Shown piece after piece: positions 1 through 5,958 of a stretch of 8,254 nt of DNA. The DNA lies in assembly GCA_913775005.1 (NCBI GenBank), contig CAJYKY010000452.1, positions 1 to 8,254 of the forward strand. The letters run 5' to 3'. Made by a program: the position numbers and the translations under genes. The notes under the pieces are model-generated. The model did not search any database. It was not told the DNA's origin and was given only the letters and a program-made list of their open reading frames with translations. The first letter of the stretch is position 1; each line of letters opens with the position of its first letter. Source of the DNA: an uncultured Achromobacter sp. (lineage in GTDB: Bacteria; Pseudomonadota; Gammaproteobacteria; Burkholderiales; Burkholderiaceae_B).

Positions 1-16
1 TTTTTTATTGGAAAAC

Positions 17-38
17 AGGGCCCTGCGGGCCCTTTTTT
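17..38 (+). terminator. Rho-independent terminator of an upstream + strand gene outside the window
   Basis: The arms GGGCCC (18-23) and GGGCCC (27-32) pair around a TGC loop, with a further A17-T33 pair, and six T residues follow at 33-38. The T-run on the + strand side shows that it ends a transcript coming from the left, whose gene is not in the window. Confidence 0.8.
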
Positions 39-40
39 AT

Positions 41-59
41 GCCTGCGAATTTCGCAGGC
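41..59. repeat. Perfect 9-bp inverted repeat just after the terminator
   Basis: The arm gcctgcgaa (41-49) is the exact reverse complement of ttcgcaggc (51-59), with one central base. It has no T-run on either side in the right position, so it is not a second terminator. It could be an RNA hairpin (8-bp stem, 3-nt loop) or a protein-binding palindrome upstream of the 155-874 gene. Its role is unknown. Confidence 0.6.
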
Positions 60-92
60 GCAGCTGCCGCACCGCACGCAATTTCAACGGTA

Positions 93-102
93 CTAGCGCT
101 AG
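93..102. repeat. 10-bp self-complementary palindrome CTAGCGCTAG
   Basis: The ten bases read the same on both strands and lie about 50 bases upstream of the start codon of the 155-874 gene, where a promoter or operator would be expected. I could not find a convincing -35/-10 pair around it. A site this short can occur by chance. Confidence 0.3.
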
Positions 103-154
103 GATGGCCAGGTTGCCCTGTCTGGCGATCGCCCCTGACCGTTGGAGTCACCCC

Positions 155-874
155 ATGACGCTGCTTAACCGCGCCGTGCTTTGGCACCGCCTGAAAACCG
201 CTTGCTATGCGATCAGTTCCATCGTGCTGATCAGCTGGGTCACCGACGCCTTGAATGAAAGCCTGATGTTCAAGCCGGTGCTGCGCTATTTCTATCCCCA
301 AGCCGTTGAAAACTACCAGCATCCGTTCACCGATCATCCCAGCCTGATGATCTGGCTGCTGCCGCTGTTGGCTGCGCTGCTGCTGATGTTTGCAACGTCC
401 ACGTTGGCCGTGCATCACTTCAAACGGCGCCATTACTACCGGCTGAGCCAGGCGATGCCACACCCCGAACTGACGCATTGGGTCACAGTGGCCACCGCCG
501 ATCCGGACCTCATCACCGCCATGTCGGACACCGCCCGCCCGCGCCCCCAAACGCTGCATGTGTTGTATCGGCAAGCGGACGAGCTCAAGCCGCTGCAAGC
601 CGCCATGTCAGCAACGGGCGTTCAGCTCTGCACCCACGCACTGCCCGACACCCAGGACATTCATCGGCTGTACCAGCGGGTAGGCCAGATTTTCAAAGCG
701 ATACGCCACGCCGCCGGCACCGGGCAACACATAGGTCTTTGCCTGTCAGACTTGCCGCCGGAGCTAGCCAGCGCGGCTACCCTCGCCTGCCTGGAAAACG
801 AAATCACCCTCTGTTATCGGGATGCGAAGCAACAGTGGCACGCCCATCAGGTGACTTGCGAAGTCGGCGCTTAA
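155..874 (+). CDS. Two-helix inner-membrane protein with a cytosolic Rossmann-like (possibly CARF-like) domain
   Basis: The product has 239 residues. I chose ATG 155 because GGAG (144-147) lies seven bases upstream; an in-frame ATG at 8 would overlap the preceding terminator and add a non-protein-like stretch. Hydrophobic segments at about residues 14-30 and 64-86 look like two membrane helices, the second followed by basic HHFKRRHYYR, which suggests that the rest is cytosolic. Residues about 107-239 read as alternating strands and helices: strand TLHVLYRQ (133-140), helix ADELKPLQAAM, strand near VQLCTHALPD, helix 168-186, strand HIGLCLSDL (192-200), helix 202-214, strand EITLCYRD (216-223). 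That order resembles the CARF domains of DUF1887/Card1-type proteins, but the glycine-rich TGGTK-like ligand loop would be SDLPPE here. Family membership is inference; I do not firmly recognise the protein. There are no CRISPR genes nearby. It has no obvious functional link to the convergent chitin genes. Confidence 0.8.
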   Translation: MTLLNRAVLWHRLKTACYAISSIVLISWVTDALNESLMFKPVLRYFYPQAVENYQHPFTDHPSLMIWLLPLLAALLLMFATSTLAVHHFKRRHYYRLSQAMPHPELTHWVTVATADPDLITAMSDTARPRPQTLHVLYRQADELKPLQAAMSATGVQLCTHALPDTQDIHRLYQRVGQIFKAIRHAAGTGQHIGLCLSDLPPELASAATLACLENEITLCYRDAKQQWHAHQVTCEVGA

Positions 875-887
875 CAGCAGGCACCAA

Positions 888-927
888 ATAAAAAAGCCCC
901 TTTCCAGGAATTCCCGGAAAGGGGCTT
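888..927 (-). terminator. Rho-independent terminator of the S8 protease gene
   Basis: A 12-bp perfect stem pairs 894-905 with 916-927 around a 10-base loop. The A-run at 890-895 becomes the T-run on the - strand, so it ends the protease transcript, whose stop codon is at 955-957. It lies only 14 bases past the stop of the convergent + strand gene and could also act weakly on that transcript, but there is no T-run on that side. Confidence 0.85.
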
Positions 928-954
928 GGGCGAACATCCGCTAATCAATACCGA

Positions 955-1413
955 TCAACGCAGGATCCACGCATCGCGCCAGTGCGAACCCGTACCCGGC
1001 GCATAGTGCGCGGGCGACTGGCTGCACCATCCGCCGTACGGCCAGATCTTGCATTCGTAGGTCTTGCCGCCGTTAGTCACCTTGTCGCCCGACTTGTAGG
1101 TCGCGCCGGCCTGGTACTGCGGGTAGCCACCGCCCACCGCTTGCCCGGTCACCGTCACGGTATGGCTGGCCTGCGCCTCGCCGCGCGAGTTGCTGACCGT
1201 CAAGGTGAAGCGGTACGGCGTGTCCTTCGTGGCAGCCGGGGCGACAAAACTCAGGTCGGCCTGGTGCAGCGCGTTGGCCGATATGCCTGCCGGCACCGTC
1301 CAGCGGTAGCGCAGGTCGGAGCCCGTCGATGCCTTGCCCGACAAGGTCACACGATCACCCGCCGCCATCTTGGCCGGGCCGCTGAGCTTGGCCTGCGGCG
1401 CAATCACCTCAAC
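955..1413 (-). repeat. PKD + CBM5/12 module, copy 1 (protease C-terminus)
   Basis: This stretch encodes residues 723-874 of the protease, and equivalents end both LPMO genes (3720-4220 and 5440-5958). Shared protein motifs include VIAPQ, STGSDL, TVPAG and LSFVAP in the PKD part. The CBM part shares a pattern of Y.C...WPY..WC..SP.HY.PG. DNA identity survives in short blocks: the 15 bases ctgcggcgcaatcac occur at 1393-1407 and 4200-4214, and gccagatcttgcatt at 1041-1055 and 5529-5543. Confidence 0.85.
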
Positions 1414-3579
1414 GGGCTGCTCCTTGGCTTTGACCTTCACGACGTGAGTGGCCGTGGCCGTGCGGCCGCGCTCGTCCGTGACCGTCAGCTTGAACGAGAA
1501 GTTGCGGTCCTGGGCCAGCGGGGGGCCGTAGAACGTCGCTGTCGAACCATTGACTTGCAGCGCAACGCCGTCATCGTTCGTCCACGCATACTTCAGCCCT
1601 TGACCCGTCGAACCGGTAGCCGACAGGGTGGCCGCCTGCAAGGCCATCACTTCGGCAGGTCCGCTGATCCGCGCAACCGGAGGCGCAACCGGCGCCGGCT
1701 CTTGCGCGCATTCCTCGGGCAGCTTCCACGGCTTGCCGTACTGGGCCGAGTTCCTGTCTGGCGGAGCATTCACGTTCCAGTAGTTCTGGCGATACAGCTT
1801 GCCGTTGTACGACACGGCCTCGTTATGCACGTTGTAGGTCTTGCGGCCATCCCAGGCCGGGGCGTTGGCGCACACGCCAACGGCCGTGGCCTTGATCAGC
1901 ATGCCGTGGTGCGCAGTGGCGGTACGGCCCTGCGCGTCCTTGACGGTCAGCGTGATGCGGTAGGCAACGTCCTTCGCGCTTTCGGGCGCGACGAACGAGG
2001 CCTTGTCGCCCTGCTCGACGAACTTCAGCGCCGGCTGGCTGCTCCAGGCGTAAGACAGGTCCTTGCCCTTGGAGTCGGCGGCCGACAACGAAACAGTCTC
2101 GCCTGCGTTCGCAGTCGTGGCGCCCGAGACGTGAGCCTGCGGGCCCAGTCCGCCCGATGCATCGCCGCCCAGCAGTTCGGCTGCGCGCACCAGATCCGGC
2201 TGCACGCCGATGGGGCGCGCCGGATCGACGACCGGCAAGGGGTTGCCGCTATCGACCAGAATCTGCCGCATGACCTTGGGCGGAATATTGCCCAGGCCGC
2301 GCTCGCGCGCCAGGCTTTGCAGCCAAGCCACGCTGCCCGCGATGATCGGGTTGGCGGCCGACGTAGCGTTGTACGTGGTGCTGTACAGATCGTGACGTCC
2401 AGGCGCCCAGGTCGTGGTCGTCACGTTGCTGCCCCAGCTAAACGTATCGACGCGGCTGCCGTATTCCGATGAAGGGCGGCGCGCGCCCGAGCTGGCGTTG
2501 GCCGAACCCACATAGATGGCGCCCGAGTCCCGCTTCGTGCGGTCATAGCGGCCACCGTGAGAGGGATCGTCCAGATTGACCCCGCCGTTGGCAGCCCCCA
2601 GCACCACGTGCACGCCCTTTTCCTGCGTCAAATACGAGATGGCGTCAAACACGACATCCGAATATTCCACCGGCATCAGGCACTCAGCGGTCCACCCGCC
2701 GCAGCTACCGCTGACCCCGTACTGCACGCCAATTTGCACAACGTCGCCGGCATTGAGCACGTTGCGCAGGTCCACCATGCCGGCGGCGCTGAACTTGGTA
2801 TAGCCGGCTTGCGCCTCGGGCACGATGCCGGTCACGCCAAAGCCGTTGTTCTGCCCGAACATGATGCCCGCCGTCATCGTGTCATGCGCGTCGGGCGATT
2901 CCACATATTCGCCGTGGTGCAAGAAAGGCTTGGGCAGATCGATGTGATCGAAATCCCAATGCCCGATCTCGTTGGACACAACCCTGACGTTCGCGCCATA
3001 GTGGCCCGTCAGGCGTTGCGCTTCGAACGCGTTGACGCCGCCCAGCTTCCAGTAGTTGGGCGTAGGCGAGGTCATGTAGTTCTGGCAGTCGACGGCCAGG
3101 CCGCCGGCGCAGTTGGTGTAGTCGCGTATGTTGTAGGCACGGGTGATATCGATCACCGGTTCTCCCTCTGCACCCGCCAGCAAAGACAGGGGCTTGGGCT
3201 CAATCTGCGCGCTTTCCACAAGCGGGTTCTCAAGCAGCTGCTTGACCAGCGCCTGCGCGTCGCGGCCGCGCATCATCTCGGCCGAGATCTTGTAGTAGCG
3301 GGTCAGGTTATGGCGTTCGAGCGCGGCGATGTCTTCCATGTTGCGCGCCATCGGCGATACCGTCACCAAGGGCCGCATGCCATCGGCCAGACGCGTCAGC
3401 GCATCCATCGACTTCGCAACTTCCGGCGTCGGCGCCATGCGCTGCGTCGGACTGGGCGCCTCGGCCTTGAGCCGGATGAAGATAGGCCGAGGCTCCTCGG
3501 CCTGCGCCGCGAGGGCGGGCGAAGCCAAGGCTGCGCCGATCATCATCGCCAATATCGATAATTGTGTTTTGTTTTTCAT
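955..3579 (-). CDS. Secreted S8 (subtilisin-family) serine protease with three PKD-like and two CBM5/12 chitin-binding domains
   Basis: The product has 874 residues. The start at 3579 gives a clean signal peptide (MKNKTQLSILAMMIG..., cleavage near ALA24); AGAG five bases upstream is a weak ribosome site. In order: signal 1-24; propeptide-like region about 25-140; S8 catalytic domain about 175-445; PKD-like 478-565; CBM5/12 569-624 (W576, Y591, Y596, W601, W618, C570/C624); PKD-like 631-718; PKD-like 723-812; C-terminal CBM5/12 819-874 (C843, W847, W851, C852). Catalytic landmarks are H232 (HDTMTAG), oxyanion N331 (AANGG) and nucleophile S407 (ATSAANP). The acid is unusual: the place of the usual DTG reads SNEIGHW (202-208). 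The catalytic core resembles an uncharacterised S8 subfamily whose members carry an NYGSRVD-like motif (here EYGSRVD) and GWG.NVTTT; this is from memory. Its role is inferred to be proteolysis while anchored on chitin, beside two LPMO genes with the same C-terminal module. It has its own terminator, but little room for its own promoter. Confidence 0.93.
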   Translation of the reverse strand: MKNKTQLSILAMMIGAALASPALAAQAEEPRPIFIRLKAEAPSPTQRMAPTPEVAKSMDALTRLADGMRPLVTVSPMARNMEDIAALERHNLTRYYKISAEMMRGRDAQALVKQLLENPLVESAQIEPKPLSLLAGAEGEPVIDITRAYNIRDYTNCAGGLAVDCQNYMTSPTPNYWKLGGVNAFEAQRLTGHYGANVRVVSNEIGHWDFDHIDLPKPFLHHGEYVESPDAHDTMTAGIMFGQNNGFGVTGIVPEAQAGYTKFSAAGMVDLRNVLNAGDVVQIGVQYGVSGSCGGWTAECLMPVEYSDVVFDAISYLTQEKGVHVVLGAANGGVNLDDPSHGGRYDRTKRDSGAIYVGSANASSGARRPSSEYGSRVDTFSWGSNVTTTTWAPGRHDLYSTTYNATSAANPIIAGSVAWLQSLARERGLGNIPPKVMRQILVDSGNPLPVVDPARPIGVQPDLVRAAELLGGDASGGLGPQAHVSGATTANAGETVSLSAADSKGKDLSYAWSSQPALKFVEQGDKASFVAPESAKDVAYRITLTVKDAQGRTATAHHGMLIKATAVGVCANAPAWDGRKTYNVHNEAVSYNGKLYRQNYWNVNAPPDRNSAQYGKPWKLPEECAQEPAPVAPPVARISGPAEVMALQAATLSATGSTGQGLKYAWTNDDGVALQVNGSTATFYGPPLAQDRNFSFKLTVTDERGRTATATHVVKVKAKEQPVEVIAPQAKLSGPAKMAAGDRVTLSGKASTGSDLRYRWTVPAGISANALHQADLSFVAPAATKDTPYRFTLTVSNSRGEAQASHTVTVTGQAVGGGYPQYQAGATYKSGDKVTNGGKTYECKIWPYGGWCSQSPAHYAPGTGSHWRDAWILR

Positions 3580-3620
3580 GTCAACTCTGAGGTTGTCGTT
3601 GCAGCGTCTATCCGCAACGC

Positions 3621-3661
3621 AAAAAAGCAAACGCCCTCCTCCCGATACCGCAGAGGAGGGC
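3621..3661 (-). terminator. Rho-independent terminator of the Tyr-type LPMO gene
   Basis: The stem GCCCTCCTC (3633-3641) pairs with GAGGAGGGC (3653-3661) around an 11-base loop. On the - strand it is followed by GTTTGC and six T residues (3626-3621). It lies after the LPMO stop codon (3720-3722) and ends only about 40 bases before the start of the protease gene at 3579. Confidence 0.8.
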
Positions 3662-3674
3662 TGCCTTGAAACGT

Positions 3675-3702
3675 GGGCCTGGGTATACGCCCCCCCAGGC
3701 CC
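3675..3702 (-). other. Additional strong stem-loop between the LPMO stop and its terminator
   Basis: GGGCCTGGG (3675-3683) is exactly complementary to CCCAGGCCC (3694-3702), with a 10-base loop. No T-run follows on the - strand, so it is not itself a standard terminator. It may protect the mRNA 3' end or help the terminator at 3621-3661. Confidence 0.6.
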
Positions 3703-3719
3703 TCGTCATCAGGGGCGCG

Positions 3720-4220
3720 TTACTTCACCAGCGTCCATGCCTGGTTCCAGTACATGCCCTTACCGGGCTCGTAGTGGAAGGGCGACTGACCGCACCAGTT
3801 GGTGTAGGGCCAGGCCTTGCACTCGTAGATCTTGCCGCGGTTGCTGACGCGCTCCAGCTCCTTGTAGATCGTGCCAGGCTTGTATGCCGGCACCGACGTG
3901 CCGGTATCGCCACCGTTACCGTTGTCGCCACCCGTGCCGGTGTCAGGCTTGCCCTTGACCGTCACGACGTGGTTGGCATCCGAGGAGCCCTTGGCGTTGG
4001 TGGTGGTCAGCTTGAACGAGTACTGCTGGTCCTTCGTCAGCGTCGGGGCAACAAAGCTCAGCGTCGGCTGGTTCTTCACAGCGGCGTTGACACCGGCGGG
4101 AACCGTCCACGAGAACTTCAGGTCGCTACCAGTCGAACCCGTGCCCGACAAGGTCACGCTCTGGCCAGCGGTGGCGCTGTAGGGGCCCGTGATCTTCGAC
4201 TGCGGCGCAATCACTTCAGG
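3720..4220 (-). repeat. PKD + CBM5/12 module, copy 2 (Tyr-type LPMO C-terminus)
   Basis: This stretch encodes LPMO residues 331-496 and is paralogous to 955-1413 and 5440-5958. The 13-base block ggtgtagggccag is identical at 3801-3813 and 5521-5533. Unlike the protease copy, it has a Gly/Asp/Thr-rich linker between PKD and CBM. Confidence 0.85.
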
Positions 4221-5210
4221 CACCGGCGGCGGGGTTACTTCGGCGGCTTCCTTGGAAACAGCGAAGTGGTACTTGTTGCCGTCGATGGTGTAGACGTGCG
4301 ACTTGTCCAGACCTTCAACCGACGTCACGGTCTTGCCATCGGCGCTCAGTTGGCCAATGCGCACGCGTTGCGAACTGCCGTTGACGGCATCACCCAGCAC
4401 CTTGGTCCAGCGCTCGCCTTGAGCGCCGTTCTGATCCACCGGCACGCGCAGCTGCTCCAGGTATTCGCCGTTGCGCTTGGGGTCAGCCAGGCGCCAGACG
4501 AGCGTATCGCCTGCCACGGGTTGACCGATGCCGTACAACGCACCCAGGTCCGAAGGCATGGTGACGCTGGTGTTGCCTTCGATGTTTACGTCGCCGCAGG
4601 CACGATAGGATTCGCCTTGGGTCACGCCGTCGCCCACGTGGTTCGTGTTCCAGACGCTAACGATCAGGTGGCGGCCGTTCTTGCCTGGGGGCAGCGTGCA
4701 GCTGTATTCCTGTTGCAGAGTTTGATGACCTGCGATCGCCGGCGTGAAGTCGCGGTATTCGCAGAACTTTTCCAGGTCGCTAAATTGCAGCGGCTTGGTG
4801 GAGTCATACGGCATCTTCGTCACGAAGAACTGGATCGACTTGGTGCGGTGGGCCACGGTGTGGTTCCACTTCAGCGTCACTTTGCCGTTGGCGTCAGGTT
4901 TGAGCGTGGTCACCGGCCATTGGGCCAGCGCATTCAGGCCGCGGTGCGAAGCTTTGGTGCCGCCATCGCACAGGCGATCGCCTGGCGTCGTGGGGAACGT
5001 GGCTTCGCCGCCCGGCTTTTGCCAGACTTCTCGCCAGTCATATACGCTTCCGCCTTGAGCCTGGAATGCCTTGCAGCCTTCGCTCTGGCTACCTGCGTAG
5101 CAATGCAGAATGCGCGCCTTGGGATGAGACATGGTGCCGTGCGCCAAAGCCGTGCCCGACATCACTGCCAGCACCACGCCACCGAGCAAAGAAAGTTTGA
5201 AAGATCTCAT
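3720..5210 (-). CDS. Secreted AA10 lytic polysaccharide monooxygenase (LPMO) with GbpA-2-like, PKD and CBM5/12 domains; axial Tyr
   Basis: The product has 496 residues. LPMOs are copper enzymes that oxidatively cut glycosidic bonds in crystalline chitin or cellulose. The signal peptide is 1-23 (ends ALA), so the mature protein begins with H24 (HGTMSHP), the first ligand of the histidine brace. The second is H121 (TVAHRTKS). AA10 core about 24-215, with SVW at 185-187 and cysteines 37, 46, 81, 150, 171 and 205. By alignment with CBP21-like enzymes the axial residue, usually Phe, is Y202 (ESYRACGDVN), and the usual Ala two residues before the second His is V119. Residues about 220-320 resemble GbpA domain 2; PKD-like 331-420; Gly/Asp/Thr linker 421-440; CBM5/12 441-496 (C464, W467, W472, C473). 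The CBM favours chitin, but the substrate is not proven. The start is fixed by the signal peptide; no Shine-Dalgarno is visible before ATG 5210 (CAAAATTCCA precedes it). It is transcribed separately from both neighbours, judging by terminators. Confidence 0.94.
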   Translation of the reverse strand: MRSFKLSLLGGVVLAVMSGTALAHGTMSHPKARILHCYAGSQSEGCKAFQAQGGSVYDWREVWQKPGGEATFPTTPGDRLCDGGTKASHRGLNALAQWPVTTLKPDANGKVTLKWNHTVAHRTKSIQFFVTKMPYDSTKPLQFSDLEKFCEYRDFTPAIAGHQTLQQEYSCTLPPGKNGRHLIVSVWNTNHVGDGVTQGESYRACGDVNIEGNTSVTMPSDLGALYGIGQPVAGDTLVWRLADPKRNGEYLEQLRVPVDQNGAQGERWTKVLGDAVNGSSQRVRIGQLSADGKTVTSVEGLDKSHVYTIDGNKYHFAVSKEAAEVTPPPVPEVIAPQSKITGPYSATAGQSVTLSGTGSTGSDLKFSWTVPAGVNAAVKNQPTLSFVAPTLTKDQQYSFKLTTTNAKGSSDANHVVTVKGKPDTGTGGDNGNGGDTGTSVPAYKPGTIYKELERVSNRGKIYECKAWPYTNWCGQSPFHYEPGKGMYWNQAWTLVK

Positions 5211-5242
5211 TGGAATTTTGATAAGTAAGAGTTAATGAATTC

Positions 5243-5269
5243 CTGTGCAAACGAGCCCTTTCTGCACAG
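5243..5269 (-). promoter_or_regulatory. Inverted repeat in the leader of the Tyr-type LPMO gene
   Basis: CTGTGCA (5243-5249) and TGCACAG (5263-5269) are exact 7-bp complements separated by 13 bases, about 33-59 bases upstream of the start codon. It could be an mRNA stem-loop in the 5' leader or a dimeric operator. Because the gene has no visible ribosome site, a structure here may matter for translation. Its function is inferred only from position. Confidence 0.45.
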
Positions 5270-5288
5270 TGAATCCATTCTCGGCCGG

Positions 5289-5315
5289 AAGATAACAAGT
5301 GCTCAAAGTTGTTAA
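5289..5315 (-). promoter_or_regulatory. Candidate sigma-70 promoter for the Tyr-type LPMO gene
   Basis: On the - strand TTAACA (5315-5310) is five of six to TTGACA. TATCTT (5294-5289) is four of six to TATAAT and is preceded by an extended -10 TGT. The spacer of 15 bases is short, so the call is weak. It would give a leader of about 70 bases that includes the inverted repeat at 5243-5269. Confidence 0.3.
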
Positions 5316-5378
5316 ACGCTTTCTTAAAGCGCATTAACCACATCCATTTTTTGACCGCTTCCGGCATTCACAAAACGA

Positions 5379-5415
5379 ATAAAAAAATCCCCTCGCGCCG
5401 CTGCACGAGGGGATT
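5379..5415 (-). terminator. Rho-independent terminator of the Phe-type LPMO gene
   Basis: AATCCCCTCG (5386-5395) pairs with CGAGGGGATT (5406-5415) around a 10-base loop. The A-run at 5379-5387 gives the T-run on the - strand. It follows the stop codon at 5440-5442 and isolates this gene from the next LPMO gene. Confidence 0.85.
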
Positions 5416-5426
5416 AGTTACTGCAC

Positions 5427-5449
5427 GATCAAGCGATACTTACTTGATC
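5427..5449 (-). other. Second stem-loop overlapping the end of the Phe-type LPMO gene
   Basis: GATCAAG (5427-5433) is complementary to CTTGATC (5443-5449), with a 9-base loop. The second arm falls in the last codons (Leu-Ile-Lys) of the gene and the stop codon is in the loop. It sits just ahead of the terminator, as the extra hairpin does after the other LPMO gene. Confidence 0.4.
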
Positions 5450-5958
5450 AGGTCCCACGCCTGGTCCCAGTTCAAGCCCTTGCCGGGCGCGTAGTGGAAC
5501 GGCGAGGTGCTGCACCACGTGGTGTAGGGCCAGATCTTGCATTGGTAGTTCTTGCCACCGTTCGAGACCTTGTCGCCAGCCGCATACGTGACGCCTTCCT
5601 GGTAGGCCGGGTACGAGCCGGTCTGACCATCGTTGCCACCACCTGTGCTGCCGTCGTCACCGCCACCGGTCTGGCCCTGCTTGTCGACCTGCACCGAGTG
5701 CCATGCGCGCGACGAACCCTTCTCGTTCGTGACATTGACGGTGATGTGGTAGCCCCTGTTTTGCGTGTCGGCCGGCGCGATAAAGCTCAGCTCAGCCTGG
5801 TTCAGCGCCGAAGCGGTGATGCCAGCCGGAACCGCCCATTGGTATTTCAGCGTGCCGCCACCCGCGTTCGAGCCCTTGGCGGACAGCACAACGCGCTCAC
5901 CAGCCTTGGCCGACGCAGGACCGGTCAGCTCAGCCTTGGGCGGGTTCACGACGACGGG
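5440..5958 (-). repeat. PKD + CBM5/12 module, copy 3 (Phe-type LPMO C-terminus)
   Basis: This stretch encodes LPMO residues 331-502 and is paralogous to 955-1413 and 3720-4220. The PKD part is the most diverged of the three (AVPAG and LSFIAP in place of TVPAG and LSFVAP), while the CBM part stays close to the others. The linker is Gly/Asp-rich. Confidence 0.85.

Noticed and set aside
8..154. Extended N-terminus of the membrane protein from ATG at position 8
   Set aside because: That start lies before the terminator hairpin, has no ribosome site, and adds an Arg-rich stretch. GGAG before ATG 155 supports the shorter form.
894..927. The 12-bp hairpin as a possible repeat or CRISPR-like unit
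   Set aside because: It is a single hairpin with an adjacent A-run and fits a - strand terminator; there is no repeated unit.
982..2472. Long open frame on the + strand opposite the protease gene
   Set aside because: It is antisense to a clear S8/PKD/CBM gene, its product is Arg/Ala/Gly/His-rich with no recognisable domain, and it is explained by high GC at third positions.
2557..3561. Open frame on the + strand opposite the protease catalytic domain
   Set aside because: It is antisense to conserved catalytic motifs; its product is His/Arg/Val-rich with no domain.
3666..5228. Open frame of 520 codons on the + strand opposite the Tyr-type LPMO gene
   Set aside because: It runs antisense through a well-supported LPMO and across its terminator and stem-loop, and has low-complexity composition and no domain pattern. 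A GC-driven shadow is the simpler explanation.
5089..5367. 92-residue - strand open frame overlapping the LPMO start in another frame
   Set aside because: It covers the leader and overlaps the signal-peptide coding region out of frame, with no ribosome site or family resemblance.
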